64,000 nucleotides of DNA from Cordylochernes scorpioides. Lineage: Eukaryota; Arthropoda; Arachnida; Pseudoscorpiones; Chernetidae. A program made the position numbers and the translations under genes. Position 1 is the first letter of the stretch, and each line of letters opens with the position of its first letter. The notes beneath the pieces were generated by a model. The model saw only the letters and a list, made by a program, of their open reading frames with translations. It had not been told where the DNA came from and made no database searches. Shown piece by piece: positions 61,201 to 64,000 of this stretch. Location: NCBI GenBank assembly GCA_030710605.1, contig CP092872.1:95621794-95685793 (forward strand). Direction: 5' to 3'.

Positions 61201-64000
61201 CTTAGTAGGAAAGTTCATGTCTAGGGTACCAGGAGTATATACAAGACATACTGTCCTCCCCGCCACACTGAGGCAGTTAACAGGACTTGGGGAGGTCTCT
61301 ATATAATACAGTACTACTGGGCTTAGTAGGACAGTTCATGTCTAGGGTACCAGGAGTACAAGACATACTGTCCTCCCCGCCACACTGAGGCAGTTAACAG
61401 GACTTGGGGAGGTCTCTATATAATACAGCACTACTGGGCTTAGTAGGACAGTTCATGTCTAGGGTACCAGGAGTACAAGACATACTGTCCTCCCCGCCAC
61501 ACTGAGGCAGTTAACAGGACTTGGGGAGGTCTCTATATAATACAGTACTACTGGGCTTAGTAGGACAGTTCATGTCTAGGGTACCAGGAGTATATACAAG
61601 ACATACTGTCCTCCCCGCCACACTGAGGCAGTTAACAGGACTTGGGGAGGTCTCTATATAATACAGTACTACTGGGCTTAGTAGGACAGTTCATGTCTAG
61701 GGTACCAGGAGTACAAGACATACTGTCCTCCCCGCCACACTGAGGCAGTTAACAGGACTTGGGGAGGTCTCTATATAATACAGCACTACTGGGCTTAGTA
61801 GGACAGTTCATGTCTAGGGTACCAGGAGTACAAGACATACTGTCCTCCCCGCCACACTGAGGTAGTTAACAGGACTTGGGGAGGTCTCTATATAATACAG
61901 CACTACTGGGCTTAGTAGGACAGTTCATGTCTAGGGTACCAGGAGTACAAGACATACTGTCCTCCCCGCCACACTGAGGTAGTTAACAGGACTTGGGGAG
62001 GTCTCTATATAATACAGCACTACTGGGCTTAGTAGGACAGTTCATGTCTAGGGTACCAGGAGTACAAGACATACTGTCCTCCCCGCCACACTGAGGCAGT
62101 TAACAGGACTTGGGGAGGTCTCTATATAATACAGCACTACTGGGCTTAGTAGGACAGCAGTCTTCATGTCTAGGGTACCAGGAGTATATACAAGACATAC
62201 TGTCCTCCCCGCCTACACTGAGGCAGTTAACAGGACTTGGGGAGGTCTCTATATAATACAGTACTACTGGGCTTAGTAGGACAGTTCATGTCTAGGGTAC
62301 AAGGGGTACAAGACATACTGTCCTCCCCGCCACACTGAGGTAGTTAACAGGACTTGGGGAGGTCCCTATATAATACAGTACTACTGGGCTTAGTAGGACA
62401 GTTCATGTCTAGGGTACCAGGAGTATATACAAGACATACTGTCCTCCCCGCCACACTGAGGCAGTTAACAGGACTTGGGGAGGTCTCTATATAATACAGT
62501 ACTACTGGGCTTAGTAGGACAGTTCATGTCTAGGGTACCAGGAGTATATACAAGACATACTGTCCTCCCCGCCACACTGAGGCAGTTAACAGGACTTGGG
62601 GAGGTCTCTATATAATACAGTACTACTGGGCTTAGTAGGACAGTTCATGTCTAGGGTACCAGGAGTACAAGACATACTGTCATCCCCGCCACACTGAGGC
62701 AGTTAACAGGACTTGGGGAGGTCTCTATATAATACAGTACTACTGGGCTTAGTAGGACAGTTCATGTCTAGGGTACCAGGAGTACAAGACATACTGTCCT
62801 CCCCGCCACACTGAGGCAGTTAACAGGACTTGGGGAGGTCTCTATATAATACAGTACTACTGGGCTTAGTAGGACAGTTCATGTCTAGAGTACCAGGAGT
62901 ACAAGACATACTGTCCTCCCCGCCACACTGAGGCAGTTAACAGGACTTGGGGAGGTCTCTATATAATACAGTACTACTGGGCTTAGTAGGACAGTTCATG
63001 TCTAGAGTACCAGGAGTACAAGACATACTGTCCTCCCCGCCACACTGAGGCAGTTAACAGGACTTGGGGAGGTCTCTATATAATACAGTACTACTGGGCT
63101 TAGTAGGACAGTTCATGTCTAGGGTACAAGGAGTACAAGACTTACTGTCCTCCCCGCTACACTGAGGCAGTTAACAGGACTTGGGGAGGTCTCTATATAA
63201 TACAGTACTACTGGGCTTAGTAGGACAGTTCATGTCTAGGGTACCAGGAGTACAAGACTTACTGCCCTCCCCGCTACACTGAGGCAGTTAACAGGACTTG
63301 GGGAGGTCTCTATATAATACAGTACTACTGGGCTTAGTAGGACAGTTCATGTCTAGGGTACCAGGAGTACAAGACTTACTGCCCTCCCCGCTACACTGAG
63401 GCAGTTAACAGGACTTGGGGAGGTCTCTATATAATACAGTACTACTGGGCTTAGTAGGACAGTTCATGTCTAGGGTACCAGGAGTACAAGACATACTGTC
63501 CTCCCCGCTACACTGAGGCAGTTAACAGGACTTGGGGAGGTCTCTATATAATACAGTACTACTGGGCTTAGTAGGACAGTTCATGTCTAGGGTACCAGGA
63601 GTACAAGACTTACTGCCCTCCCCGCTACACTGAGGCAGTTAACAGGACTTGGGGAGGTCTCTATATAATACAGTACTACTGGGCTTAGTAGGACAGTTCA
63701 TGTCTAGGGTACCAGGAGTACAAGACTTACTGTCCTCCCCGCTACACTGAGGCAGTTAACAGGACTTGGGGAGGTCTCTATATAATACAGTACTACTGGG
63801 CTTAGTAGGACAGCAGTCTTCATGTCTAGGGTACCAGGAGTACAAGACATACTGCCCTCCCCGCTACACTGAGGCAGTTAACAGGACTTGGGGAGGTCTC
63901 TATATAATACAGTACTACTGGGCTTAGTAGGATAGTTCATGTCTAGGGTACCAGCAGTACAAGACTTACTGTCCTCCCCGCCACACTGAGGCAGTTAACA
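58229..64000. repeat. 117/121-bp satellite array
   Basis: About 49 head-to-tail units running to the window end and probably beyond. Each unit has GTTCATGTCTAGGGTACCAG GAGTACAAGAC, CTGTCCTCCCCGCC.CACTGAG, GTTAACAGGACTTGGGGAGG and TCTCTATATAATACAGTACT. The unit is 117 bp, or 121 bp where GAGTACAAG becomes GAGTATATACAAG. Each unit can form a stem-loop: AGGACAGT..ATGTCT pairs with AGACAT.ACTGTCCT (for example 58479-58525). Three units (58235, 62155, 63811) have an extra CAGC.GT/CT before TTCATG. Confidence 0.95.

Overview
The window is eukaryotic, AT-rich, gene-poor and dominated by repeats. It contains one spliced protein gene, LTR retrotransposons, mariner and Tigger-like DNA elements, Penelope-like retroelement (PLE) remnants, tRNA-derived SINEs, many foldback elements and several satellites. 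There are no bacterial features. The mix suggests an invertebrate, probably an arthropod, but the species cannot be fixed from this sequence.

Layout. 1-5.5 kb: a TATA/initiator promoter, a foldback, and a young LTR retroelement (926-5542) with identical 296-bp LTRs. It encodes gag, protease and integrase, but reverse transcriptase and RNase H are missing. 5.5-17 kb: interspersed foldback elements, several carrying hammerhead ribozyme sequences, with dispersed repeats. 17.5-19.7 kb: a reverse-strand SINE whose core has expanded into about 20 tandem 100-bp units. 20-24.4 kb: a foldback with a hammerhead, a mariner (20980-22265) broken only by three nonsense codons, a CCAAT/E-box palindrome, and a Tigger-like MITE nested in a foldback. 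24.4-43 kb: two more SINEs, a miniature LTR element (TRIM, 33508-34183), hammerhead foldbacks and tandem repeats. 44.4-48 kb: a two-exon reverse-strand gene for a small nuclear poly(A)-binding protein of the PABPN1/embryonic PABP2 type, with a 3-kb intron full of elements and a minisatellite after its last exon. 49-51 kb: a mariner tail and a PLE remnant encoding a GIY-YIG endonuclease domain between inverted repeats. 52-57 kb: degenerate repeats. 58.2 kb to the end: about 49 copies of a 117-121 bp satellite.

Two themes stand out. First, at least eight sites match the type I hammerhead core (CUGANGA, stem II, GAAA, NUH site, matching stem I arms), and more are decayed. They belong to several unrelated-looking foldback families, and the stems covary between copies. 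Published work reports hammerheads in PLEs, and the PLE remnant here carries hammerhead-like sequences in both terminal repeats. Second, tandem arrays here repeatedly arise inside mobile elements: a SINE core, a hammerhead foldback, a Tc1-type MITE and a foldback arm are each locally multiplied. All calls come from reading the sequence; no database search or folding program was run.
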